From: Rhizobium mayense
Lineage (GTDB): Bacteria; Pseudomonadota; Alphaproteobacteria; Rhizobiales; Rhizobiaceae
Assembly: GCF_030272705.1 (NCBI RefSeq)
Contig: NZ_JARFYM010000020.1
Location: 47,436 to 111,435 of the forward strand
Direction: 5' to 3'
DNA length: 64,000 nt
Numbering within the stretch: position 1 is the first letter of the stretch; every line of letters begins with the position of its first letter. The notes under the pieces are model-generated. The model was not told the origin of the DNA. It searched no databases and worked only from the letters and a program-made list of their open reading frames with translations. This document shows, piece after piece, positions 17,367-26,653 of the stretch. The position numbers and the translations under genes were made by a program.

Positions 17367-18719
17367 ATGGCAAAAAAAGAACCTCCGATCAATTCCGCAA
17401 TAACCGCTGAGATTACCCTCAATCTGCTTAAGCGGGTTGAGCCAGGCGAGAGCGAATATTTTGTGTCCGATACCAGCGCGACAGGTTTTGCGATCCGAGT
17501 TCGGCCGACTGGCTCGATGTCCTACGTAGTCCTCTATCGATATGGGGGCGGCCGTGATGGCGCGGCTCGGAAATACACCATCGGCAGCACAAAGAAGGTC
17601 ACCCCGGATGAGGCAAGACGCCTTGCGAAATCGGTCTTGGCCGAAGTTGTGCAGGGCAAGGACCCGGCGAAGGAGAAGAGCGCCGAGCGATTGTCTCCGA
17701 CATTCGACATGCTCAAGGATGACTATCTGCTATCGGTCGACGCGAAGCAAAAGAGTTCGACTTATGGCCTCTACTCCCATTGGCTGGGTATAGCCGGCGA
17801 GACGCTCGGCCGAAAAAAGGCAAAGGACATCAGCAAAAGCGAGATCGAAAAGCTGCATGTTGCGATGAAGGACAAGGCCATCACGGCAAACCGTGTCCTG
17901 TCGACGATCAGCTCAATGTACACGTGGGCCATGGACGTCAAGGCTCTCCCGAAGATGGAGAACCCCGCCAGCGGCATCAAAAAATACCCGGAAGATAGCC
18001 GCGAGCGGTATCTGACGAGTGAGGAGCTTGGGCGGCTCGGCGACGCCATACGTGAAGCTGAGACTGACGGCATTCAGTGGGACCCCGATCCTGTGAAAAA
18101 GATCAAACACGCACCCAAGGCGGAGAATCGTCGCATAACCATCGATCAGTTTGCTGCTGCCGCTCTTCGACTGTTTATTTTGACGGGCGCTCGACGTGGG
18201 GAAATCCTTAAACTCAAGTGGTCAAACGTCGATTTACAACGCGGGCTTCTTTTCCTCGATGATAGCAAGACGAGGAAGAAAACCATCATCCTCAACGGTC
18301 CAGCTCAGGTTATCCTGTCGGAGCTTCCTAAGTTGGGCATCTATGTGATTCCAGGTGAACCCAAGACGTTGCCCGATGGCACGGTTCAGGAGCGCCCTCG
18401 GTCCGATTTGAAGCGCCCTTGGCATCACATTCGCAAACGCGCTGGCCTCGATGCGGCGGCCGAAGATCCGAAGCTCCGGGTTCGCATCCACGACCTGAGG
18501 CACACCCACGCGTCAGTCGGCGTGGAGGCGAACCTCAGCCTCCAGATCATCGGCAAGCTGCTCGGACACACGCAGATGAAGACAACGGAACGCTACGCCC
18601 ATTTGGCAGACGATCCGAAGCGTCGCGCCTCCGATCTCATCGGTTCGAAAATCGTCGATGCCATGGGCGACCGGCCGCGGCGAGAGAATGTACACCCATT
18701 GCGGCCGGGCAAATCCTGA
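17367..18719 (+). CDS. Tyrosine-type site-specific integrase
   Basis: This recombinase carries out integration and, with an excisionase, excision at tRNA-Ala. The 450-aa protein has an N-terminal arm-binding domain (VRPTGSMSYVVLYRYGGGR), a core-binding domain around residues 100-210, and a catalytic domain with Arg in TGARRGEILKLKW, HDLRHTHAS, LLGHTQ and the nucleophile Tyr in TTERYAHLADD. All catalytic residues are present, so it may still be active. The ATG at 17367 (MAKKEPPIN) is preferred over a GTG at 17346 that lies inside the decamer repeat. Confidence 0.95.
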   Translation: MAKKEPPINSAITAEITLNLLKRVEPGESEYFVSDTSATGFAIRVRPTGSMSYVVLYRYGGGRDGAARKYTIGSTKKVTPDEARRLAKSVLAEVVQGKDPAKEKSAERLSPTFDMLKDDYLLSVDAKQKSSTYGLYSHWLGIAGETLGRKKAKDISKSEIEKLHVAMKDKAITANRVLSTISSMYTWAMDVKALPKMENPASGIKKYPEDSRERYLTSEELGRLGDAIREAETDGIQWDPDPVKKIKHAPKAENRRITIDQFAAAALRLFILTGARRGEILKLKWSNVDLQRGLLFLDDSKTRKKTIILNGPAQVILSELPKLGIYVIPGEPKTLPDGTVQERPRSDLKRPWHHIRKRAGLDAAAEDPKLRVRIHDLRHTHASVGVEANLSLQIIGKLLGHTQMKTTERYAHLADDPKRRASDLIGSKIVDAMGDRPRRENVHPLRPGKS

Positions 18720-18813
18720 TCGCAATAATATCGCAGGGATAGGACGGCCATCCGACAAGCCGGGCAGCACCCCCGGTTTCCCTGCGGTTAAGCTGGTGCA
18801 TCGCAGGTGCACG

Positions 18814-19824
18814 ATGACATTAGATTTGAAAGCGGCTCAAGCCGCATCGGACCGCTACGAGCAACGCCAAGATCTGATTGATCGGGTTGAGGAAGGGCTT
18901 ATGGCGCCGGAGACGGCAGAACAAGAGGCGCTGCAACTTGGACTATCCCCGCTTGCCCGAGATGCCGACCGCAGCAAATTTCCCGTTTCGAGCTTGCCCG
19001 CTTGGTCGCCACTCATGGCTCTGGCTTGGATATTGTGGCGCGACTACGAAATTGTGACCGACTTCTATGATGAGTATAGGGCTGAGTGCCTTTACTGGAA
19101 GAAGGTCGAGCCGAAACAAACTATGCCGCCGACGCCGACGGCACTCTTGCCGCCCACCAAGCATTTCCTGCGACCCCTCCCAACCGCCACCTTCAATAAT
19201 TTGAAATTGAGGATGGATCGGGAAACCAGGAACGCGCGCCATTCGTTCGTACCCGACATTGCGACTGCCCAGGCGATATTGTCGTCAAAGCTCTATGAGG
19301 GAAAGATTGCCGCAAACGGAATTCGAGCAACTACCGAGGATTATGAGCGAATCGAACCAGAAGCATGGGCAATTCTCGAATTCGAAAAGACGCTGCGAAA
19401 CGGCAAATTCGTGCAGGCGCACCGGCCCGGAGAGGCATATTACACAAAAGTCTATCTATCCCGCGAACACATCGAACGAGAGTGGGCCGCTCAGATGACT
19501 GTGCCCGTCCAAGCTCAGGAGACGCCAGGTGCGCCGCTAAGCCAGCGCCCTGCGGGTAAGCAGCAAGTACGAGACGCATTCCACGCCGCGTCCCATTTTT
19601 TCAGGTCGCGTGGTTTCTTGATGTGGAGCAAGGACGAAGCAGAAACTGATCTACCCAAATTATTGAACGCCAGCCGGAATCACATTCGTGAGGTTTTCGC
19701 CGAAGACGACTTCAAAAAGCTATTCTCTGGCGGAAGAGGGAAACGAGGGCCTGTAAACCAGAATAGAAACAATGAATTGGCAGAGTTTCGCCAGTTTTTT
19801 GCATCGGCGAATATGCGAAAATAG
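18814..19824 (+). CDS. Uncharacterised element-encoded protein, 336 aa
   Basis: I do not recognise the family. The soluble, fairly charged protein begins MTLDLKAAQAASDRYEQRQ. It has a Trp-rich stretch (AWILWRDYEIVTDFYDEYR) and an Arg/Lys-rich end (GGRGKRGPVNQNRNN). No membrane segment or catalytic motif is evident. The ATG at 18814 was chosen because the sequence upstream is proline/basic filler in an intergenic region. It follows the integrase on the same strand and precedes the AlpA-like gene. A role in element regulation or replication is possible but unsupported. Confidence 0.6.
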   Translation: MTLDLKAAQAASDRYEQRQDLIDRVEEGLMAPETAEQEALQLGLSPLARDADRSKFPVSSLPAWSPLMALAWILWRDYEIVTDFYDEYRAECLYWKKVEPKQTMPPTPTALLPPTKHFLRPLPTATFNNLKLRMDRETRNARHSFVPDIATAQAILSSKLYEGKIAANGIRATTEDYERIEPEAWAILEFEKTLRNGKFVQAHRPGEAYYTKVYLSREHIEREWAAQMTVPVQAQETPGAPLSQRPAGKQQVRDAFHAASHFFRSRGFLMWSKDEAETDLPKLLNASRNHIREVFAEDDFKKLFSGGRGKRGPVNQNRNNELAEFRQFFASANMRK

Positions 19825-19892
19825 ACGGCGAATTTGCCGCGCAGCACCTTTGACCACAGGAGACGACTCCTAGTGAAAGCAAAGGAAAGCAC

Positions 19893-20105
19893 ATGCTTGA
19901 TAGCACTACTCCACAGAGGCGCATGCTTCGTACTGAAGACGCGTCTAACTACACCGGCCTTTCTGCCTCGACACTTACCAAGCTTCGGCTGACCGGCGGC
20001 GGTCCGGCATATATCAAGTTGGGCAAGTCTGTCGTTTACGATCCTGCAGACCTGGATGCTTGGCTTTCCTCCAAGCGCCGCCGATCCACTTCGGTCGCGG
20101 CGTGA
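19893..20105 (+). CDS. AlpA/excisionase-like helix-turn-helix protein
   Basis: The 70-aa protein is a single winged HTH_17-type domain: MLRTEDASNYTGLSASTLTK, GGGPAYIKLGKSVVYDPADL and DAWLSSKRRRS. Such proteins act as recombination directionality factors or activators of integrase expression in phages, satellites and islands (AlpA of P4-like elements). Its position after the integrase gene fits. A GGAAAGCAC stretch precedes the ATG. Confidence 0.82.
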   Translation: MLDSTTPQRRMLRTEDASNYTGLSASTLTKLRLTGGGPAYIKLGKSVVYDPADLDAWLSSKRRRSTSVAA

Positions 20106-20114
20106 GGTGCAGCC

Positions 20115-20333
20115 ATGATCAAAATAGAAAACCCGGCAGCGCTGGCAGGCGCTCACCGGGCTCTTGAAATCGTAGCAACCGCCAAGCCGCTCGATATCAA
20201 GAACCCTACCCAACATCACCACGAATTTCAATCCGATTTGCTGGCGGTCCGTTCCGTCATGCGTCGCTTCCGCGTGTCTTTCTGGCACGCCCAAACGATC
20301 TGCCGGCTTTCTGGCCTGGGAGGTCGAGCATGA
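20115..20333 (+). CDS. Small hypothetical protein of the early region
   Basis: The 72-aa protein starts MIKIENPAALAGAHRALE and ends FRVSFWHAQTICRLSGLGGRA; the C-terminal half could form a short helical DNA-binding unit, but I see no firm family. It overlaps the next gene by 4 bases (ATGA), showing it belongs to the tight early operon running from 19893 to 23436. Confidence 0.6.
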   Translation: MIKIENPAALAGAHRALEIVATAKPLDIKNPTQHHHEFQSDLLAVRSVMRRFRVSFWHAQTICRLSGLGGRA

Positions 20334-20629
20334 CCAACAAACTTACCATTACCGCCCGCATTCTTCCCGACGGCCACGCCATCAAGGTTATCGGCCGGGA
20401 CGCTTGGGCATTGCGGAACCTCGTCAACGCCGGCGTCGGCGGCTGCACGCCGATCGACCATCCCGGCCCGCGCTGGAGCCATTACGTCTTCAAGCTTCGT
20501 GGATTTGGTTTCGTCATCGAGACCATTGACGAGAAGCATGCTGGTCCGTTCGCCGGAACTCATGCTCGGTACGTTTTGCGATCGAATGTCGAAATTCTGG
20601 AAACGACTGGTGACAGGAGGGCCGCATGA
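20330..20629 (+). CDS. Winged-helix domain protein
   Basis: The 99-aa product fits a small winged-helix family common in rhizobial prophages: HAIKVIGRDAWALRNLVNAG, GCTPIDHPGPRWSHYVFKLR and GFVIETIDEKH, ending ARYVLRSNVEILE. It probably binds DNA, perhaps in replication control or early gene regulation. It is coupled to both neighbours by 4-base ATGA overlaps. Confidence 0.7.
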   Translation: MTNKLTITARILPDGHAIKVIGRDAWALRNLVNAGVGGCTPIDHPGPRWSHYVFKLRGFGFVIETIDEKHAGPFAGTHARYVLRSNVEILETTGDRRAA

Positions 20630-20808
20630 CGGACGCCTCCGAAAACCCGAATATCGTCGCCGCCGCACAATGGCTTGCTGACCAAAAGGAACCGCCTGCA
20701 AAGGCGGTTCCGACCATCCGCGAGCGTTTCTCCCTTTCGATGCGAGAAGCCTGCGAGGCCTGCGCCCTGGCGCAGAAATACCGCACGGCTCGGAGGGCGT
20801 TCGGCTGA
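20626..20808 (+). CDS. Small helical hypothetical protein
   Basis: The 60-aa protein (MTDASENPNIVAAAQWLADQ ... ALAQKYRTARRAFG) has a motif-like RERFSLSMREACEACALAQ segment that resembles a helix-turn-helix recognition unit. It overlaps the winged-helix gene upstream by 4 bases and the helicase gene downstream by one base. Function unknown; its place directly before the helicase suggests a replication accessory. Confidence 0.6.
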   Translation: MTDASENPNIVAAAQWLADQKEPPAKAVPTIRERFSLSMREACEACALAQKYRTARRAFG

Positions 20809-22241
20809 TGAACACGACTTCCATTTCGCAAGATGGCTATATCCCGGAACTCGAACAGGAAGTGCTTGGCACGCTCCTGTCATCCGGAAATTTGAAACTT
20901 GTCTCCGGCACGCTGCGGCCGGAGCATTTTGTCGAAAACCTGCATCGGCGGATTTTCGAACGCATGCAGGAAGCGGATAGCGCCTATGGCAATGCCGGTC
21001 TGCCGGTCGTGTACAAACTCTTCAGCAAGGAAGAGCAGGACGCAGTGAAAACCCGACTCGGCATTCCTCTTTCGGCATACCTCGCCAGCATGGTCGGTGG
21101 CTGCGTCCGTGGCGTGCCTGGCCTTCGTACCAGCCTACAGGCCATGCTCCAGCAATGGGCAAGGATTTCGCTTGGCGAGCAGGCCGCCATCGTGCAGGCA
21201 GCATCTGCTGATCCCGGCGCCCGGCCTGCCGAGCTCATCCGCGCGCTCGGTCGCACGCTCGACGACATTTCGGCATCGCTGCGTACCGGAAAGCGCACCC
21301 AGACTCGATTTACGATGGCGGAAGCATCCGCAACCGCCATCGCGGCGATCGAGGAATCCCGTGCTCGCGGAAATGGGCTCACTGGCATCACATGGGGCCT
21401 TGCCGACGTGGACCACGCCACAGGCGGCTTGCAGCGCGGAGAAATGACCATCCTCGGCGCTCGGCCCGCCATGGGCAAGACTGCCGTGGGCTTGGGCGTT
21501 GGCATGAAGGCAGCCGCGGCCGGCGCCGGGGTCGGCTTCATTTCCCTCGAAATGGGCGCGCGCACGCTGGCAATGCGCGCGTTGACGGATATCGCTTTCG
21601 ACCGCTTCGGACGGATTGCCTATTCGGATCTCATCACCGGACGCGTCGATGAAGTGGCAATGGCCCACGTCTACGCGTCTCAGGAGCAATTGGCCGCGTT
21701 GCCCTTGCAGATCGAGGACGCCTCCGGCCTCTCGATACCGGACATCCGGGTGAAGTTCGAGCGGATGGCCGATATTGCCGAGCGCGCCGGCACGCCGATC
21801 GAGGTCTTGATAGTCGACTATCTGCAGCTCGTCGCGGCGTCGAGCCGTTACCAGGGAAACCGCACGGCAGAAATCACCGAGATTTCGGCCGGCCTGAGAA
21901 ACATGGCCCGCGAATATAATATCGCCCTTCTCGCCCTGTCTCAGCTTTCCCGCCAGGTCGAAACCCGCGAGGACAAGCGTCCGATGCTTTCGGATCTTCG
22001 CGAATCCGGCTCGATTGAGCAGGATGCCGATACGGTCATATTCCTTTTCCGCGAGGCCTATTACCTCTCGAAGGAAAAGGGCAAGAACGCCGATCAAGAG
22101 GCGGAGCGCATTGATCGCCTGATCGAATGCGAAAACAGGCTCGAATTCATCATAGCAAAACAACGAAACGGCCCGGTGCGCTCGATTGACTTGTTCGTCG
22201 ATATCGCATGCTCCGCCGTGCGCAACGCCGCGAGGGTATGA
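20808..22241 (+). CDS. Replicative DNA helicase, DnaB-like
   Basis: The 477-aa protein has the DnaB layout: an N-terminal helical domain (LEQEVLGTLLSSGNLKL, ENLHRRIFERMQEA) and a RecA-like C-terminal motor with Walker A in GARPAMGKTAVGLG near residue 217, and Walker B in LIVDYLQLVAASS near 335, followed by ALSQLSRQVETREDKRPMLS. It probably unwinds the element's own origin, loaded by the next gene's product. It overlaps the downstream gene by 4 bases. Confidence 0.92.
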   Translation: MNTTSISQDGYIPELEQEVLGTLLSSGNLKLVSGTLRPEHFVENLHRRIFERMQEADSAYGNAGLPVVYKLFSKEEQDAVKTRLGIPLSAYLASMVGGCVRGVPGLRTSLQAMLQQWARISLGEQAAIVQAASADPGARPAELIRALGRTLDDISASLRTGKRTQTRFTMAEASATAIAAIEESRARGNGLTGITWGLADVDHATGGLQRGEMTILGARPAMGKTAVGLGVGMKAAAAGAGVGFISLEMGARTLAMRALTDIAFDRFGRIAYSDLITGRVDEVAMAHVYASQEQLAALPLQIEDASGLSIPDIRVKFERMADIAERAGTPIEVLIVDYLQLVAASSRYQGNRTAEITEISAGLRNMAREYNIALLALSQLSRQVETREDKRPMLSDLRESGSIEQDADTVIFLFREAYYLSKEKGKNADQEAERIDRLIECENRLEFIIAKQRNGPVRSIDLFVDIACSAVRNAARV

Positions 22242-23155
22242 TGGCCAGAATCAGAACGATCAAGCCCGAATTTTTTAAGCATGAAGGCATCTTCGACGCT
22301 GAACACGCAACCGGCCTTCCACTGCGCCTCGCCTTTGCCGGTCTCTGGACCCAATGCGACCGTGAGGGGCGATTTGCGTGGCGCCCACGACAGTTGAAAG
22401 TGGACATCCTGCCCTACGATGACGTGGATTTTTCACGCGTGCTCGACGCGTTGGCCACGCGTGGTTTCATTGTCAAATACGCGTCAAATGGCCGTGAGTA
22501 TGGATGCATACCATCATGGCATCGTCATCAGGTCATAAACAACAGGGAACGGGATAGCGAAATCCCAGAACCTACGGAAATAATTGAGGTATCTGACGCG
22601 TCGAGCACGCGTGATGCACGCGTGGGGCACGCCGGTAAAGCGGAAGGGAAGGGAAAGGAAGGGAAAGGAACAATAGAACCTAACGGTTCTTTGTCCGAAA
22701 CGAGTTCGGACGAGGTCCAAAAGCCGCGAAAGCGGGAAAGCTATCCAGACGATTTCGAAGCCTTCTGGGAAAGCTATCCCCGAACACCGAACATGTCGAA
22801 GAAGGAGGCTTATGACGCTTGGAAAAAGCTTGGCCCGGCAGATCGTGAGAATTGCTCACGTGCCGTTCCCGGCTATGTCGCCTTCCTCAAGAGCAAGCCT
22901 GATCTCGAAATCATCCACGCTTGCCGTTTCATCAGCAAGCGCCGTTTCGACGGTTATGCGGAGATCGGCGGCGCCGTTGTCACTGCCGTTGACGAAAAGA
23001 CATGGCGTTCCCGACTCAGGTACGGGCGCCGACTGGGAAAATGGTCGATCGCCGATTGGGGACCGCTTCCCGGCGCCGCCGGTTGCCGCGCCCCCGGTCA
23101 TTTGCTCGAACCCGGTGACGGAAACGGTTGGACCGAGATGGAGCGCGCAGCATGA
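22238..23155 (+). CDS. Phage replication-initiator-like protein
   Basis: The product (about 305 aa) begins with the MMARIRTIKPEFFKHEGIF segment and WTQCDREGRFAWRPRQLKV, typical of phage replication proteins with an N-terminal winged helix that recognises an origin. A charged linker of Lys-Gly repeats follows, then DDFEAFWESYPRTPNMSKKE, a segment found in helicase-loading proteins. Its location behind DnaB fits an origin-binding helicase loader. No origin iterons were identified by eye inside it. Confidence 0.72.
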   Translation: MMARIRTIKPEFFKHEGIFDAEHATGLPLRLAFAGLWTQCDREGRFAWRPRQLKVDILPYDDVDFSRVLDALATRGFIVKYASNGREYGCIPSWHRHQVINNRERDSEIPEPTEIIEVSDASSTRDARVGHAGKAEGKGKEGKGTIEPNGSLSETSSDEVQKPRKRESYPDDFEAFWESYPRTPNMSKKEAYDAWKKLGPADRENCSRAVPGYVAFLKSKPDLEIIHACRFISKRRFDGYAEIGGAVVTAVDEKTWRSRLRYGRRLGKWSIADWGPLPGAAGCRAPGHLLEPGDGNGWTEMERAA

Positions 23156-23436
23156 GCGAGCGAGTTCCACCGATTTTCATCCGCCCCGCCGAGCGCATCG
23201 GAATTCGGGAAGCCTGCCAGCACACCGGAAAGACAGATCGGACGATTCGGACGTGGTGCAAACGCTTTGGCATTGGTCGTGTGCCCATGTCCGGCGGAGC
23301 GCTCGTCATCTCTCTGCCCGCCCTCAACATGGTGATGCAGGACGACCCGGAGGCGCTGGAACTACTTCGTGCTGGAGACCGAACAAATCCACTTGTCCGC
23401 CGACATTTTGCTGAAACGGGGACAGCGGAAAGCTGA
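23152..23436 (+). CDS. Helix-turn-helix protein at the end of the early operon
   Basis: The 94-aa protein contains a likely HTH: IGIREACQHTGKTDRTIRTW followed by GIGRVPMSGGALVISLPALN, similar to small MerR-like or transposase-type DNA-binding units. It overlaps the replication gene by 4 bases (ATGA), and I therefore use the ATG at 23152 rather than a GTG-type start upstream. It may be a late-gene or copy-control regulator; this is inference. Confidence 0.65.
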   Translation: MSERVPPIFIRPAERIGIREACQHTGKTDRTIRTWCKRFGIGRVPMSGGALVISLPALNMVMQDDPEALELLRAGDRTNPLVRRHFAETGTAES

Positions 23437-23530
23437 CTTGTTCTGTGTCGCCGATTTCCGCGCATTTCCGAGGGTCTGTCGGGCCCCGGTTAAGAATGCG
23501 ATTCTCTCCGCGACGCAACAGGAGACGCTA

Positions 23531-24169
23531 ATGCCCCGAAACGGTTCAGGCGTGTACGCATTGCCACCAGGCAGCACATTCACGCCGAATACGCTCATTC
23601 AAAGCTCGGTCGTCAACGGGATCAATAATGACCTGACGACGGATGCCAACACGCCGCGCCCGATCGTTGCCGGTGGGACGGGAGCGCCGGATGTGGTGAC
23701 GGCCCGAACAAACCTCGGCGTCCCATGGGAGCTTATCGCAGCGAATAATTTTTCGGCAGTCGCGACGGTGGATATTACCAATTTGAGCGCATATAGGCGC
23801 CTTCGGCTTACTGGGACAATAACGCCGGCTGTTGCTTCGGCAATCGGAATTCAGACAAGCACCAACAACGGGTCATCATATGACAGCGGGGCCACGGATT
23901 ATTTGTGTCAGGCGCTGAATGTGTCCAACTCAACGGTCACTGCTGCCAGATTCACAACGATGGTCAACGGCGAAATAGTCGAGATGACAGACGATGAGAT
24001 TGCCGCTCTTCAGGCCGTACAAGCGGTTTCAAGCGCGCCAGTCATTCCTGAAATCGTATCCGCGCGTCAGTTCAAGCTGCAACTTCTCGCCCAGGGACTG
24101 CTTGATCAGGCCATGGGCTTCACGTCACAGCAGATCGATGACTTCTTCACCGCGGCGGCGAAGCTCTAA
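23531..24169 (+). CDS. Phage tail-fibre-like protein
   Basis: The 212-aa product opens with MPRNGSGVYALPPGSTFTPN and continues NGINNDLTTDANTPRPIVAG, the virion-attachment pattern found at the N-terminus of many phage tail fibres. The middle is a small beta-rich domain (LIAANNFSAVATVDITNLSA). The end, after a DDEIAALQA segment, is a helical tail ending QQIDDFFTAAAKL. No other tail gene is seen in the element, so this is an orphan; it may be a shortened fibre or one used to modify a helper's particle. Confidence 0.65.
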   Translation: MPRNGSGVYALPPGSTFTPNTLIQSSVVNGINNDLTTDANTPRPIVAGGTGAPDVVTARTNLGVPWELIAANNFSAVATVDITNLSAYRRLRLTGTITPAVASAIGIQTSTNNGSSYDSGATDYLCQALNVSNSTVTAARFTTMVNGEIVEMTDDEIAALQAVQAVSSAPVIPEIVSARQFKLQLLAQGLLDQAMGFTSQQIDDFFTAAAKL

Positions 24170-24257
24170 CTGGATGACGGGAGTAAAAAACGAACCCAAG
24201 GAAAAAGCTGCCAGTTGAAAGCGTTTTGCCCCTTGTGTTCTTTCATTGGAGATTGCC

Positions 24258-24488
24258 ATGAACTGCAATACTGCCGGGAAGACCGACCGGCGAGAACGTC
24301 GGGTTCCGGTGATGCTCCGAGGCGCGACTGTGATGGAAGGTTTTCGCGAGAGCTTGTTTGATGCCGCCAACCGTGCCGGTATGACGCCGAACGAGTTTTG
24401 CCTTCAGGCGGCGGCGGAAAAGCTCAAGCGCGCAGGTCGCGATTTCTCTGGTGTTTTCCAACCTGGCGACATCGCGGAGGTGCGCTAA
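24258..24488 (+). CDS. Small ribbon-helix-helix-like hypothetical protein
   Basis: The 76-aa basic protein begins MNCNTAGKTDRRERRVPVML and has a helical segment ESLFDAANRAGMTPNEFCLQ resembling ribbon-helix-helix DNA-binding proteins. The ATG at 24258 has GGAG upstream. Its stop codon overlaps the start of the following 721-aa gene by one base, so the two are translated together. Function not known. Confidence 0.6.
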   Translation: MNCNTAGKTDRRERRVPVMLRGATVMEGFRESLFDAANRAGMTPNEFCLQAAAEKLKRAGRDFSGVFQPGDIAEVR

Positions 24489-26653
24489 TGCCGTCAATTG
24501 GCAGAATTCCCCAGAGTGTCCCGCAACAGGCGCCATCAGCGCTCCGCCAGCAATATCCCCAATACAGCGCCATGTCCGAACAGGACCTGACGAGTGCGCT
24601 TAACGCGTTGCCTTCGGGCTTCCAACTGGATCAACCGGCGACGCAAGGAGCGGCAACTTCCATTCCCTCTCCTCCTCCGGGATTTACGCTTGATCAGCCG
24701 TGGCAGAACGACCCGATCGTCCAGCCGGCAGCCACGGCCGCGCCATGGGAGAATGATCCGATTGTTGGCGGCCATCAGAACGGCAACCTCAACACTGACA
24801 ATGCTGTGCGCGCGGTCGCAACCGGCCTCCCGATCATCGGTGGGGCTTTGAATCGTCTCGACGCTGCGACCAATGCCACGCTTGCGCCTATCCTCGATCC
24901 GTTATTGCCGGATAGCTTTCAGAAGCTTCCCGGAAAGACTTGGGACGACCGCTATCAGCAGGCGCTTGATATCCAGCAGGGTAAGGATCAGGCCTTCCAG
25001 CAAGAGCATCCCTACGTCGATACCGGATTGCAGGTGGCCGGCGGCGTTGCGGCAACCGCTCCCGTCGTGGCCGCTGCTCCTGATCTCTTTGGCCTCGGGC
25101 AAGGATCTCGCCTCGCGAAAATTGGGGCTTCCATGCTGTCCGGCACCGGCATCGGCGCCGCCGACAGCGGGGTGCGGTCGGATTTCGATCCAAAGCAGAC
25201 TGCGTTGGGCGCTGGTATCGGTGCCATGGTCGGCGTTGCTGCGCCAGTGATTGGTAATGCTATCGGTTCGGCGGCCCGGAGTTTCACGACCGGCCCCGAC
25301 GCTGTTTCCGGCCTATCGCGGCCTGCTCAGCGCTATTTGCAAGAAGCAATGGGCAACCCCGACAAGGTCGCGCTGCTTCGGGATGCTCTCTCGCGTATGG
25401 GCGATGATGCAACATTGGCGGACGTTTCTCCGGAATGGCTTGGCGTGGCTCGCGGAGCGGCAACTCAGCCAGGGATGCGCGATGCTATCGTCACGCCGCT
25501 GACCGAGAGAGCACAGGGTGCAAATGCGCGCCTCGCGGCAGCCATTGATGAAAATCTCGGGCCCAATGTCGTTCCATCTGAGGTACAGGCCAATATTGCC
25601 GGCAATCAGCAAGCCGTTGGTCCCGCTTATCGACAAGCATTTCAAGGCGCCAGCGCCTATGACGTCCAACCGATCGCCGACACCATCGATGCAGATATCA
25701 ACCGTCTTCGCGGACCGGCCCAGAATGCCCTTCGCCAGGTACGCGGCATGTTGAATGTGAACGGCACAGATCAGCTTTCGAGCGATCCGCGCGTCATGTT
25801 CGAAACACGCCAAGCGATCGACGGGATGTTGTCGAACGAGCAGAATGTCAAGGCGATCGGTGCACTGACGGAGACACGTCAGATGCTCGACGACGCACTG
25901 ACACGGGCGGTTCCTCAGATCAAGGAACCGGACGCGATGTATGCCGAGCTTGCGCGGCAGAATGGCGCCGTATCCCGAGGTCAACAGGTCCTCGACAGCG
26001 GCAGGACCGCGCCACGGCCTTCGGAATTGGCTCAGGAAGTCCAGCAGGGCGCACAGCCGCAGGGAATGCAGATCGGACCGTCTGCGGTGCCGTTTCGCCT
26101 CTCACAGGGCGCCCGGGCTGAAATTGACCGTATCGTCGGCACGAATACCAATGACGTCGCGAAAATGAATCAGCTCATCAAAGGCGAAGGTGATTGGAAC
26201 CGGGACCGGCTCGCAACGCTGTTTGGCCAGGATAAGGCAGACCGCCTGTTTCAGGTTCTCGAGAACGAAAAGGCCTTTGCGGATACCACCAATCGCGTTA
26301 CCCGCGGCTCGGATACCGCAATGGCAAACCGCTTTGGCAACATGCTCGATAACGTCTCAAGGACAGCGGAAGTGCCCGCCGACACCACCATGACCGGCCT
26401 TGGCCTGAAGGTAGCGCACAAGGCCGTCAGGAGCGTTTTGGATGATCAGGCCGAACGGGCAGGATCTAGGTTCGCGAATGAGTTAGGTAGCCTTTCGGTG
26501 GCACAGGGCGCGCAGCGTGACGCACTGGTAGCGGCTCTCGCCAATCGTGCCGGCGTCCCGACGTCAGATCCGCGCATCGCTGCCTTGGTTGCGGCGATGA
26601 CGCAACAGGGCGGTCGCCAGCTTACTTCAGGTTACGGAAATCTCGGGAGATGA
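24488..26653 (+). CDS. Large virion-associated (ejection/internal-virion-like) protein
   Basis: The 721-aa protein opens with Pro/Gln-rich repeats: ALPSGFQLDQP and PPPGFTLDQPWQNDPIV, then PWENDPIVGG. It continues with Gly/Ala-rich hydrophobic stretches (LGAGIGAMVGVAAPVIGNAI) and long helical regions. This layout resembles podovirus internal virion or DNA-ejection proteins, but I cannot identify an enzymatic domain. The start overlaps the previous stop by one base. Its survival without capsid genes is odd. The assignment as virion protein is moderate. Confidence 0.6.
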   Translation: MPSIGRIPQSVPQQAPSALRQQYPQYSAMSEQDLTSALNALPSGFQLDQPATQGAATSIPSPPPGFTLDQPWQNDPIVQPAATAAPWENDPIVGGHQNGNLNTDNAVRAVATGLPIIGGALNRLDAATNATLAPILDPLLPDSFQKLPGKTWDDRYQQALDIQQGKDQAFQQEHPYVDTGLQVAGGVAATAPVVAAAPDLFGLGQGSRLAKIGASMLSGTGIGAADSGVRSDFDPKQTALGAGIGAMVGVAAPVIGNAIGSAARSFTTGPDAVSGLSRPAQRYLQEAMGNPDKVALLRDALSRMGDDATLADVSPEWLGVARGAATQPGMRDAIVTPLTERAQGANARLAAAIDENLGPNVVPSEVQANIAGNQQAVGPAYRQAFQGASAYDVQPIADTIDADINRLRGPAQNALRQVRGMLNVNGTDQLSSDPRVMFETRQAIDGMLSNEQNVKAIGALTETRQMLDDALTRAVPQIKEPDAMYAELARQNGAVSRGQQVLDSGRTAPRPSELAQEVQQGAQPQGMQIGPSAVPFRLSQGARAEIDRIVGTNTNDVAKMNQLIKGEGDWNRDRLATLFGQDKADRLFQVLENEKAFADTTNRVTRGSDTAMANRFGNMLDNVSRTAEVPADTTMTGLGLKVAHKAVRSVLDDQAERAGSRFANELGSLSVAQGAQRDALVAALANRAGVPTSDPRIAALVAAMTQQGGRQLTSGYGNLGR

